Shown piece by piece: positions 1 through 6,145 of a stretch of 15,637 nt of DNA (its first letter is position 1; each line of letters begins with the position of its first letter). The notes below the pieces were generated by a model, which had not been told where the DNA came from, ran no database searches, and saw only the letters and a program-made list of their open reading frames with translations. The position numbers were made by a program, and so were the translations under genes. Source of the DNA: an uncultured Dermabacteraceae bacterium (GTDB taxonomy: Bacteria > Actinomycetota > Actinomycetes > Actinomycetales > Dermabacteraceae); the NCBI GenBank assembly GCA_946223075.1, contig CAMILZ010000033.1, forward strand, positions 1 through 15,637, in the 5' to 3' direction.

Positions 1-57
1 TAGAGCATCTGACTACGGATCAGAAGGTTGGGGGTTCGAATCCCTCCGGGCGCGCCA
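1..57 (+). tRNA. tRNA-Arg(ACG), 5' end cut by window edge
   Basis: This is the 3' three quarters of a tRNA. A 5-bp anticodon stem (TCTGA/TCAGA) encloses the 7-nt loop CTACGGA, giving anticodon ACG, which decodes CGN arginine codons after wobble inosine modification. The T arm GGGGG-TTCGAAT-CCCTC follows, then the acceptor strand CGGGCGC, discriminator G and an encoded CCA at 55-57. The 5' acceptor strand and most of the D arm lie outside the window. Confidence 0.95.
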
Positions 58-64
58 GCGAGAT

Positions 65-93
65 AAGCCCTTCACTTCGGTGGAGGGCTTTTT
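65..93 (+). terminator. Rho-independent terminator of tRNA-Arg
   Basis: An 11-bp stem (65-75 with 80-90, one G-T pair) closes on a TTCG tetraloop and runs into a five-T tract at 89-93. It starts 8 bp after the tRNA CCA and is a canonical intrinsic terminator. Confidence 0.92.
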
Positions 94-179
94 CGTGCCC
101 TCCGAGCGCTCGCCCTTCAGTTTCCCACCTCCGGGCACTCGCCCCTCGATTTTGCACCTTCGGCCGGTCGCGCTTCAAT
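90..179. repeat. Degenerate 30-bp tandem repeat, three units
   Basis: Units at 90-119, 120-149 and 150-179 each open with a T run (TTTT or GTTT), continue with a C-rich CCxTCCG-like core, and end in a TCGCCCTTCA-like segment. The T runs are exactly 30 bp apart. Units 1 and 3 match at about 12 of the last 16 positions, and unit 2 needs a small indel. No ORF with coding character covers it. The first unit overlaps the T tract of the tRNA terminator. Confidence 0.45.
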
Positions 180-183
180 CTGT

Positions 184-233
184 ACCCAACGTTTGTGGTG
201 GAATGCGGCCGGATACCGCCACAAACGTTGGGT
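184..233. repeat. 18-bp inverted repeat with 14-bp spacer
   Basis: The left arm at 184-201 (core CCCAACGTTTGTGG) pairs with the right arm at 216-233 (core CCACAAACGTTGGG), with a single T/C difference that would be a G-T pair in RNA. No T tract follows on either strand, so a simple terminator is unlikely. It could be a dyad operator, a small structured RNA or a REP/MITE-like palindrome; the sequence alone does not decide. Confidence 0.7.
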
Positions 234-400
234 TTAGTTTCCTAGACCACGAGAAGGGGCGGGCTGGACAGGACAGGCGCAAGGGCCGGGCGGAAGGGAC
301 CGACGGAAGGGGCCGGCGGGAGAGGGATCGGGCCGGAAAGTGCATGGCGGGTCCGCGGTGCGCACTCGGGTCCGACGCTTGCCCTCCCCCATCGCCCCAC
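234..400. other. Gene-free, purine-rich intergenic stretch
   Basis: No ORF with a plausible ribosome binding site or recognisable product is seen. From about 250 to 345 the plus strand is strikingly G/A rich, with recurring CGGAAGGG / CGGGAGAGGG blocks and many G runs. The rest, up to the terminator at 401, is featureless GC-rich sequence. Confidence 0.5.
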
Positions 401-447
401 AAAGAAACGCCGCACCCCACCCGGTATGGGCGAAGGCGCGGCGTTTT
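401..447 (-). terminator. Terminator of the lipid operon
   Basis: On the minus strand a 9-bp GC stem (AAACGCCGC at 405-413 with GCGGCGTTT at 438-446) is followed by TTTCTTT. It lies about 30 bp after the stop codon of the AGPS-like gene and fits an intrinsic terminator for the minus-strand operon 478-3703. Confidence 0.8.
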
Positions 448-477
448 CGTGCAGCCTCGATGGCCGCGAGGCAAGCG

Positions 478-2181
478 TCAGGAAACGATCTTGCCGGGGT
501 TGAGGTTCTTACCCGGATCCTGCGTGTTGTAGAGGTCGCGCGTCATCTTGACGCCGAGCGGGCCAACCTCTTCTTCGATCCAGGGCTGGTGCTCGGTGCC
601 CACGGCGTGGTGGTGCGAGAGCGTACCGGCGTGCTTTTGGAACTCGCCCTGCACGGCGTGCTTGATCGCCGTGTACTGCTCAAGCATGACCTCGTTGCTC
701 TCGTACGGCACCGCGAAGGTGAAGTACAGGCACGCACCCTGGTGATAGCTGTGGCTCATATGGCAGAAGAAGAAACCGGGGATGCCGAGCTCCTCGAGCT
801 TTGCGTAGAACGTGTCGTACACCTTGGAGTGCATCTCGTTGATGCGCGCCCACGTGGTGCCGGTGTCGGAGACGTCGCCGAACACGTTGAGGCCGAGGAG
901 GAAGTCGCGCAGGTAGGGTGTGTCGAACTTCTTCTGGTCGTAGATCGCGCCCGGGCCAGCGCCGAGCGTGATGCCGCCGGCCTTCTTGACCATCTTCTTG
1001 ACGGCGGCCCGCTCGCGGCTGATCTGCGCCTTCGAACCCTCGAAGCACACGTAGCTCATGCACATCTCGTTCTCGGTGTCCCAGCCCTTCTTGCGGAGGT
1101 ACGCGAAGAGGCCGTCCTGGATCTTGCGGGTGATCTCGCCCTTCTTGTCTTTCGGCTCCTTGAGCATCGAAAGGCTGAAGGCTGTTTCGGGGCCGTCGCT
1201 CAGGCGCGTGAACACGGGGTGCACTTCGCTGCGCGCAATCGCGTGCATGCCGCGGATGCCGGATTCCCAATCGGGGAACATGTAGGCGATGACCACGCGG
1301 TTTTCGGCCATGCGGTGCACGCGCACGGTGCATTCGGTGATGATGCCGAGGCGGCCTTCGGAGCCGAGAATCATTTCGTGGATGCTCGAGCCGGAGTCGC
1401 GACCCGGGATCGGCTTCGTTTCCACAATGCCGTCGGGGCGCACGACCTTGAGGCCACGCACGATGTCCTCAATGTCGCCGTAGCGATCCGATTGCATGCC
1501 GGTCGAACGAGTCGCGGCCCAGCCGCCGAGGGTCGAGTAGGTGAACGAGTCGGGGAAGTGGCCCATGGTCCAGCCGAGCTCGTTGAGCTGCTCTTCGAGG
1601 TCGGGGCCGTACACGCCGGCGTCGACGCGGGCGAGGCCCGAAGTGTCGTCGATCGAAATGACCTCGCGCATGCGGCCAAGATTGATCGTGACAATGGGGC
1701 GCTTCTCGTCAACGTTAGGGGTGACGGAGCCGGAGATCGAGGAGCCGCCGCCGTAAGGAATCGCGACGAGGTCGTGCTCGACGATGTAGGCGAGGATCTT
1801 CTGCACCTCGTCGTCGTTCTTCGGGTAGATCACGGCGTCGACGAGGCGAGCGAAGTCGCCGGTACGTGCGCGGAAAAGGTCGATCACGGAGCGACCGAAG
1901 GAGTGCACCACGCGATACTCATCGTCGTCGAGAAAGTTGTCCTCGCCCACGATGGCGGCAAGCGCCGCGCGGTCGTTCGCACCGAGGCGGCTCGCGGGCA
2001 CCTCGTAATCGCTCAGCTGCGGCTCCGGTGCCGGCGTGAGCTTTTCGAGGTCCATGCCGATTTTCGACTTGGCGAAGCCCGGGAAAGCGGGCTTGTTGTC
2101 CCAGCGGAAGGTGATGTCGTCGAGACCCCACCCCCACCATTTGTGGCGCTTGACCTCGCGGGCCGAAATCGGGCTGTTCAT
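478..2181 (-). CDS. agpS: AGPS-type FAD-binding oxidase (alkyl-DHAP synthase-like)
   Basis: The 567-aa product is a flavoprotein of the VAO/PCMH family closest in motifs to alkyldihydroxyacetonephosphate synthase. That enzyme replaces the acyl chain of acyl-DHAP with a fatty alcohol, creating the ether bond. Seen: an N-terminal HKWWGWG segment (13-19) like the KWNGWG region of AGPS; the FAD-binding loop PYGGGSSISG (142-151); GGWAATRSTGM (219-229); GSEGRLGIITE (273-283); a YLRD motif (423-426); and SHHHAVG with three consecutive His (523-525), which matches the catalytic His cluster of AGPS. No signal peptide or membrane segment is visible. The ATG at 2181 is preceded by GAGGAG, which lies in the last codons and stop of the upstream acyltransferase gene, with 5 bp between the two genes. 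Some actinobacterial relatives are annotated only as FAD-binding oxidases. The family is secure; the substrate is inferred from the motifs and neighbours. Confidence 0.88.
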   Translation of the reverse strand: MNSPISAREVKRHKWWGWGLDDITFRWDNKPAFPGFAKSKIGMDLEKLTPAPEPQLSDYEVPASRLGANDRAALAAIVGEDNFLDDDEYRVVHSFGRSVIDLFRARTGDFARLVDAVIYPKNDDEVQKILAYIVEHDLVAIPYGGGSSISGSVTPNVDEKRPIVTINLGRMREVISIDDTSGLARVDAGVYGPDLEEQLNELGWTMGHFPDSFTYSTLGGWAATRSTGMQSDRYGDIEDIVRGLKVVRPDGIVETKPIPGRDSGSSIHEMILGSEGRLGIITECTVRVHRMAENRVVIAYMFPDWESGIRGMHAIARSEVHPVFTRLSDGPETAFSLSMLKEPKDKKGEITRKIQDGLFAYLRKKGWDTENEMCMSYVCFEGSKAQISRERAAVKKMVKKAGGITLGAGPGAIYDQKKFDTPYLRDFLLGLNVFGDVSDTGTTWARINEMHSKVYDTFYAKLEELGIPGFFFCHMSHSYHQGACLYFTFAVPYESNEVMLEQYTAIKHAVQGEFQKHAGTLSHHHAVGTEHQPWIEEEVGPLGVKMTRDLYNTQDPGKNLNPGKIVS

Positions 2182-2186
2182 GACGG

Positions 2187-2888
2187 TTACTCCTCGGGTG
2201 GTTGGGTTCCCATGATAGCTTGGTAATTCTCGGTCTTGAGGGTTCCGACGGCTGCCTGAATCCTCGCGTTGAAGCTCAGCGCGCTTTCGCCTTCCTCTGC
2301 GCGAAGGGGTGCGCCGAAAACAACTCCGACGGGAGGCCTGCCCGGTTTGGGCCAGCTTCGACCTTTCGGCATTGCCTCGTGAGCGCCGATGAGGGCGGCG
2401 GGAATGACGGGCACGTTTTCGGTGATGGCAAGGGAAGCCGCGCCGGGTTTAAATTCGGCCATGTTCCCGGTCTTTGAGCGCGTGCCTTCGGGGAATACGA
2501 GCACGGGAATGCCCGCAGTGAGAAGCGCGCGCGTGATGCCCGAGTGTTTGCGGGAGCCGTCGCGGTCGATCGGGAAGGCGTTAAAGAGAGAACGCACGAA
2601 GATTCGGCGGTACCAAATGTCGAAGAAGTATTCGCGGGCAACGCCCGTGGAGAGGTACTTTCCCTGCGCGAAGGGGAGGCCCTGCGCGAGCATGGGGGCA
2701 TCGAGGTGGCTCGAGTGGTTGGCGACGAGCAGGAATGCACCGCGCACCTTTTTCACCTTGGGGTGGACGATGATTTTTTGCGTGACGGCGCTTTTCACGA
2801 CGCCCTTGAAGCCGACTCGCACGAGAAGCGCGCGGACGTATGCGCGCCATGTCGACCGGTAGAGGGCCGGGTCGTGATACTTGCTCAC
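2187..2888 (-). CDS. PlsC-family acyltransferase
   Basis: The 233-aa product belongs to the lysophospholipid/glycerol-phosphate acyltransferase (PlsC, LPLAT) family, which moves an acyl chain from acyl-CoA or acyl-ACP onto a glycerol-phosphate-type acceptor at the membrane. Motif I NHSSHLD gives the catalytic HX4D (H58, D63). Motif III FPEGTRS is at 132-138, and PVIPAAL at about 160-166 corresponds to motif IV. I chose the GTG at 2888 because GTGA overlaps the TGA stop of the upstream SDR gene and AAGGGG lies just before it. A longer reading from 2951 would overlap the SDR by 67 bp. This overlap and the 5-bp gap to the AGPS-like gene argue for one translationally coupled operon. In this setting it could be the DHAP acyltransferase (GNPAT role) or an sn-2 acyltransferase; the sequence does not separate these. 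Confidence 0.88.
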   Translation of the reverse strand: MSKYHDPALYRSTWRAYVRALLVRVGFKGVVKSAVTQKIIVHPKVKKVRGAFLLVANHSSHLDAPMLAQGLPFAQGKYLSTGVAREYFFDIWYRRIFVRSLFNAFPIDRDGSRKHSGITRALLTAGIPVLVFPEGTRSKTGNMAEFKPGAASLAITENVPVIPAALIGAHEAMPKGRSWPKPGRPPVGVVFGAPLRAEEGESALSFNARIQAAVGTLKTENYQAIMGTQPPEE

Positions 2889-3703
2889 TTGTTCCCCTTC
2901 GAGGAGGGCTTCGGCAAGGGTTTTTCGCTGTCGCGCCGCTTCGTGAACCACGCGGCGATCGAGTGCATCGCGCCTCGCGGGGCGATGCGCGCAAGTAACG
3001 CGAGCACCTTGAAGCGTTTCGAGGGCACGGAGATGAGTTTGCCGCGCGCGACATCGTCAAGGCATTCCTTAACGAGACGCTCGGGCGAAAGCCACAAGAA
3101 GTCGGGGATCGACGAGCCGGAAATACCGGCACGTTCGTGGAATTCGGTGCGCACCCACCCGGGCTGGAGCGACGTGACGTGCACGCCACTTCGTGCAAGG
3201 CGTACCGCGAGCGCCTCGGTGTAGGTGTTGCCCCATGACTTGATCGCCGAGTAGTTGTTTTGCGGGAGGTAGCCGGAGACGGAATTGACGTTGATGATCC
3301 AGCCTTGGCCACGGCGGGCCATCGCGCGGCCCGCGGCGTTAGAGAGGTGGAGCACGGCTTTGATCATGACCTCGATGCCGGAATCGTGGAGCGAGAGGTC
3401 GTCGCCGAGGATGTCGCTTCGCACGCTGAAGCCCGCGTTGTTCACGAGAATGTCGATCGCGGGGCGCGAGGCGCTTTCTTCGGAAAGGCGGGCCTCGACC
3501 CGCTCGCGATCAGCCTGTTTTTCAAGGTCGCACACCATTTCTTCGACGTCGACGCCGTAGCGGGTGCGGATGTCCTGAGCGAAGCGGGAGAGGCGATCGG
3601 CGTTGCGGGCGACCAGCACGAGGTCGACACGCCGCTTGGCGAATTCGCGCGCGAAAGCGGCCCCGATACCAGAGGTGCCGCCGGTGATGAGGGCCCTATG
3701 CAT
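2885..3703 (-). CDS. Short-chain dehydrogenase/reductase (SDR)
   Basis: The 272-aa product is a classical SDR: Rossmann motif TGGTSGIG (7-14), NNAG (88-91) and the active-site YSAIK (Y151, K155). The upstream Ser is probably S141. Its distance to Tyr is 10 residues, whereas classical SDRs usually have about 12-13, so a short deletion sits before the active-site Tyr. The C-terminus is basic (KRRDSEKPLPKPSSKGNK), with no clear membrane anchor. It is first in the three-gene minus-strand operon and its TGA overlaps the next start. By position it is a candidate acyl/alkyl-DHAP ketoreductase, the role played by the SDR PexRAP/DHRS7B in animals. That is inference; a general lipid SDR is the alternative. 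The start ATG has only a weak upstream GTAGGGG, and TATCGT lies 7 bp before it, so a leaderless mRNA is possible. Confidence 0.88.
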   Translation of the reverse strand: MHRALITGGTSGIGAAFAREFAKRRVDLVLVARNADRLSRFAQDIRTRYGVDVEEMVCDLEKQADRERVEARLSEESASRPAIDILVNNAGFSVRSDILGDDLSLHDSGIEVMIKAVLHLSNAAGRAMARRGQGWIINVNSVSGYLPQNNYSAIKSWGNTYTEALAVRLARSGVHVTSLQPGWVRTEFHERAGISGSSIPDFLWLSPERLVKECLDDVARGKLISVPSKRFKVLALLARIAPRGAMHSIAAWFTKRRDSEKPLPKPSSKGNK

Positions 3704-3786
3704 GGCCCCTACGATACACTAGGGCCGCGCGCCTACGAGCGCGCCCCATAACTTTCACCAGTGCTTGATCGCGAGGATTTATCCGC
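3704..3786. promoter_or_regulatory. Divergent promoter region of the lipid locus
   Basis: These 83 bp separate the starts of the SDR operon (minus) and the reductase-phosphatase gene (plus) and must hold both promoters. For the minus strand, TATCGT (plus 3711-3716) ends 7 bp before the SDR ATG, compatible with leaderless transcription, but no good -35 is seen. GCGCGC at 3727-3732 and 3739-3744 flank CTACGA, forming a dyad in the middle that could serve as an operator. GAGGA at 3772-3776 is the ribosome binding site of the plus-strand gene. Exact start sites are not determined. Confidence 0.5.
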
Positions 3787-6045
3787 ATGTCTGTGCCCTC
3801 TACCAGCGCAAATACCAAGTATCGCGAAGTTCTTCTTACTGGGGCGACAGGCTTTCTAGGCCAAGCTGTTCTCCAGGCATTCCTCGAGCATTTCCCCGAG
3901 GTTCGCGTGACAGCTGTTGTGCGACCCAAGGGCACCCTTTCGGGCAAGAAACGCCTTGCGACTCTTCTCAAGAAACCCGTTTTCTCGTCGTGGATCGAAC
4001 GCACGAGCGAAGATGAGGTTCGTGCGGCCTTCGAGGAACGCGCCGACGTGATCGAGGGTGACCTCACGAACCTTCCGCCGCTTGAGCGCACGTTCGATGT
4101 TGTCGTGCACTCGGCCAGCTCGGTGAGCTTCGATCCGCCCATCAACGAAGCCTTCGCGACGAACGTGGGCGGCGCCAAGAACCTGTACGAAGCGCTTCTC
4201 GAATCGAACGAGACCCTCCCGGATGGGCAGAACCCCCACGTCATTCACGTATCGACCTCGTACGTGAGTGGCCTCGCGAAGGGCCTGTGCCGCGAAGGGC
4301 GCCTCAAGCACAACGCGAACTGGCGCGAGGAGTACGATGCCGCGTTTGCCGCGGCACGCGAGGTCGACGCCCTCTCGCGCACGCCCGAACAGATCAAGAA
4401 GAACCTGCGCCTCGCGGAACTCAAGAGCGGCAAGATGGGCCCGAAAGCCATCGCTTCGGTCGCCGAGGATGCCCGTCGAGCGTGGGTGCGCTCGCGCCTC
4501 CAGGATTACGGCCTCCAGCGCGCGAATTCGCTCGGCTGGACCGATATCTACACCTTCACGAAGGCGATGGCCGAACGCGTCGGCGAAGAAATGTGGGCTG
4601 ATTCGGGCCACCGCTTGAGTTTCGTGCGCCCCGCGATCATCGAGTCCGCGGTCGCCCACCCGTTCCCCGGCTGGATCGATGGCTACAAGGTCGCCGATCC
4701 GCTCATCATGACCTACGGCAAGGGCCGCCTCTCGGAATTCCCGGGCCTGCCCGATTCGATCCTCGACATCATCCCCGTCGATCACATCGTCGGCGTCATC
4801 CTCGCGCTCGCCACCCAGGATGTCGATCGCACTGGCGACGACGCCTACTACCAGGTCGCCTCGGGCAACTCGAACCCGCTGCCGCTCCACGAAATGGTGA
4901 GCATCGTTCACGACTACTTCGTTGAGAATCCCCTCACGGACGACAAGGGCAAGCCGATTGAGGTCCCGATGTGGACCTTCCCCTCCGTCGACTTGGTGGA
5001 GGCGAAGTTCTGGGCCACGAACAAAGCGGTCAAGGCGGCGGAGGTTGCCGTCGGACGCCTCCCCGGCACCCCCACCACGCGCACCTGGGCTGGGAAGCTC
5101 CACAAAAACTCCGCAGCCCTCGACACTCTCAAGAAGTTCATGGGGCTGTACAAGGCGTACACGAAGACCGAGATGGTGTTCGACGACGCAAACACGCGCG
5201 CGCTTCGCGAGTCCCTCCCGAAGGAGTTCCTCGAGAAGTACAACTTCGACATCACGGCGCTCGATTGGCGCTCCTACTTCCACGATCACCATCTGCCCGC
5301 CGTCACCGAGCTCACGAACGCCTACTCGCGCCAAAAGGCCGCCCGTAAGGCGCGCGCCACTCGAAAGCCAAGCGAGCTCAAGAACTCGAACGATACCCTC
5401 GCCGTTTTCGACCTCGACGGCACCGTGATCGCGCAGAACATCGTGCAGCAGTACCTCGCGATCGTGAAGGAAACCCGTTCCACGCCCGATGGGGCGAAGG
5501 AAATCGTGAAGCTCGCGGGTGCACTCCCCCAGTACCTCCGCAACGAACAGCATTCGCGTTCGGAGTTCATCCGCTCGGTGATGCGCCGCTACCGCGGATT
5601 CAGCACCGCGGAGCTCAAGGACGTTCTCGCGGGCGAGCTCGGCGAGAAGGTACGTAAGCAGATTAAGGCCCAGGCGCTCGAGCGCCTCGAGGAGCACCGC
5701 GCCGCCGGCCACCGCACGATCCTCATCACGGGCGCGCTCGACATTCTCGTGGAGCCGCTCGCGGACCTCTTCGACGAGGTCGTGGCGACCCACATGCACG
5801 AAAGCGACGGCGTGCTCACCGGCTACCTCGCCACGCCCCCGGTTGTCGGCGAGGCCCGCGCGAATTGGCTGCGCAAGTACGCGGAAAGCCACGACTTCGA
5901 CCTTGCGCACTCGTACGGTTACGGCGATTCGCATGCCGACGCCGCCTGGCTCGCGGTGCTCGGCAATCCCACAGCGATCTCTCCCGACCTGGGGCTCTAC
6001 GCCGAAGCGAAGAAGAACCACTGGCCGATTGTCGAGTGGAAATAA
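3787..6045 (+). CDS. Fatty-acyl-reductase-like SDR fused to HAD-IB phosphatase
   Basis: This is a 752-aa two-domain protein. The N-terminal part (about 10-380) is an extended SDR of the fatty acyl-CoA reductase / male-sterility type: TGATGFLG (18-25) binds NAD(P)H, and YTFTK (Y255, K259) is the active-site YxxxK. A middle region (about 400-520) resembles the sterile/FAR C-terminal extension. The C-terminal part (about 535-752) is a HAD-IB (SerB-like) domain with motif I FDLDGT (D542, D544), motif II ITGA (T648) and motif IV GDSHAD (D714, D718), so a complete phosphatase site is present. Family knowledge: FAR domains reduce acyl-CoA to fatty alcohol, and HAD-IB enzymes remove phosphate. Next to an AGPS homologue, the natural reading is supply of the fatty alcohol for ether bond formation. 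The HAD substrate is unknown. ATG 3787 has GAGGA 10 bp upstream. No transmembrane segment is obvious. Confidence 0.88.
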   Translation: MSVPSTSANTKYREVLLTGATGFLGQAVLQAFLEHFPEVRVTAVVRPKGTLSGKKRLATLLKKPVFSSWIERTSEDEVRAAFEERADVIEGDLTNLPPLERTFDVVVHSASSVSFDPPINEAFATNVGGAKNLYEALLESNETLPDGQNPHVIHVSTSYVSGLAKGLCREGRLKHNANWREEYDAAFAAAREVDALSRTPEQIKKNLRLAELKSGKMGPKAIASVAEDARRAWVRSRLQDYGLQRANSLGWTDIYTFTKAMAERVGEEMWADSGHRLSFVRPAIIESAVAHPFPGWIDGYKVADPLIMTYGKGRLSEFPGLPDSILDIIPVDHIVGVILALATQDVDRTGDDAYYQVASGNSNPLPLHEMVSIVHDYFVENPLTDDKGKPIEVPMWTFPSVDLVEAKFWATNKAVKAAEVAVGRLPGTPTTRTWAGKLHKNSAALDTLKKFMGLYKAYTKTEMVFDDANTRALRESLPKEFLEKYNFDITALDWRSYFHDHHLPAVTELTNAYSRQKAARKARATRKPSELKNSNDTLAVFDLDGTVIAQNIVQQYLAIVKETRSTPDGAKEIVKLAGALPQYLRNEQHSRSEFIRSVMRRYRGFSTAELKDVLAGELGEKVRKQIKAQALERLEEHRAAGHRTILITGALDILVEPLADLFDEVVATHMHESDGVLTGYLATPPVVGEARANWLRKYAESHDFDLAHSYGYGDSHADAAWLAVLGNPTAISPDLGLYAEAKKNHWPIVEWK

Positions 6046-6067
6046 CCGCTGATTTCCACTATTTTCC
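6036..6067 (+). terminator. Terminator overlapping the stop of the reductase-phosphatase gene
   Basis: GTGGAAAT (6036-6043) pairs perfectly with ATTTCCAC (6052-6059) around an 8-nt loop and is followed by TATTTTCCC. The TAA stop at 6043-6045 sits at the top of the left arm. The stem is AT-richer than the other terminators here, so efficiency is uncertain. Confidence 0.5.
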
Positions 6068-6078
6068 CTGCGAGGGCG

Positions 6079-6084
6079 TAGGCT
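6079..6084 (+). promoter_or_regulatory. Putative -10 box (TAGGCT) for the FNT gene
   Basis: TAGGCT matches actinobacterial -10 boxes and lies 61 bp before the GTG start of the FNT channel gene, just after a terminator. The -35 region is weak (TTCCAC at 6054-6059 with a 19-bp spacer), so this is a tentative assignment. Confidence 0.35.
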
Positions 6085-6145
6085 AGGGACACGGCGCACA
6101 CTGCGTCAATGCTCCCTTTACCCCTGATCCCTAAAGGAGACGTCC

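Noticed and set aside
80..532. Plus-strand ORF of 150 codons in the gap after tRNA-Arg
   Set aside because: It begins inside the tRNA terminator hairpin, crosses the inverted repeat and the operon terminator, and has Pro/Arg/Gly-rich low-complexity content with no homology I recognise.
340..2226. Long plus-strand ORF (628 codons) opposite the AGPS-like gene
   Set aside because: It is the antisense shadow of a well-supported gene in GC-rich DNA. It has no ribosome binding site, and its composition (Val/Ala/His/Arg-rich) lacks any family motif.
2889..2951. Upstream start for the PlsC-type gene
   Set aside because: It would overlap the SDR by 67 bp, while the GTG at 2888 gives a GTGA stop/start overlap with AAGGGG in place.
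3856..6099. Long minus-strand ORF (747 codons) opposite the reductase-phosphatase gene
   Set aside because: The plus strand carries complete motifs of two enzyme families. The opposite reading is Arg/Glu/Val-rich without motifs and runs across both the stop and the terminator.
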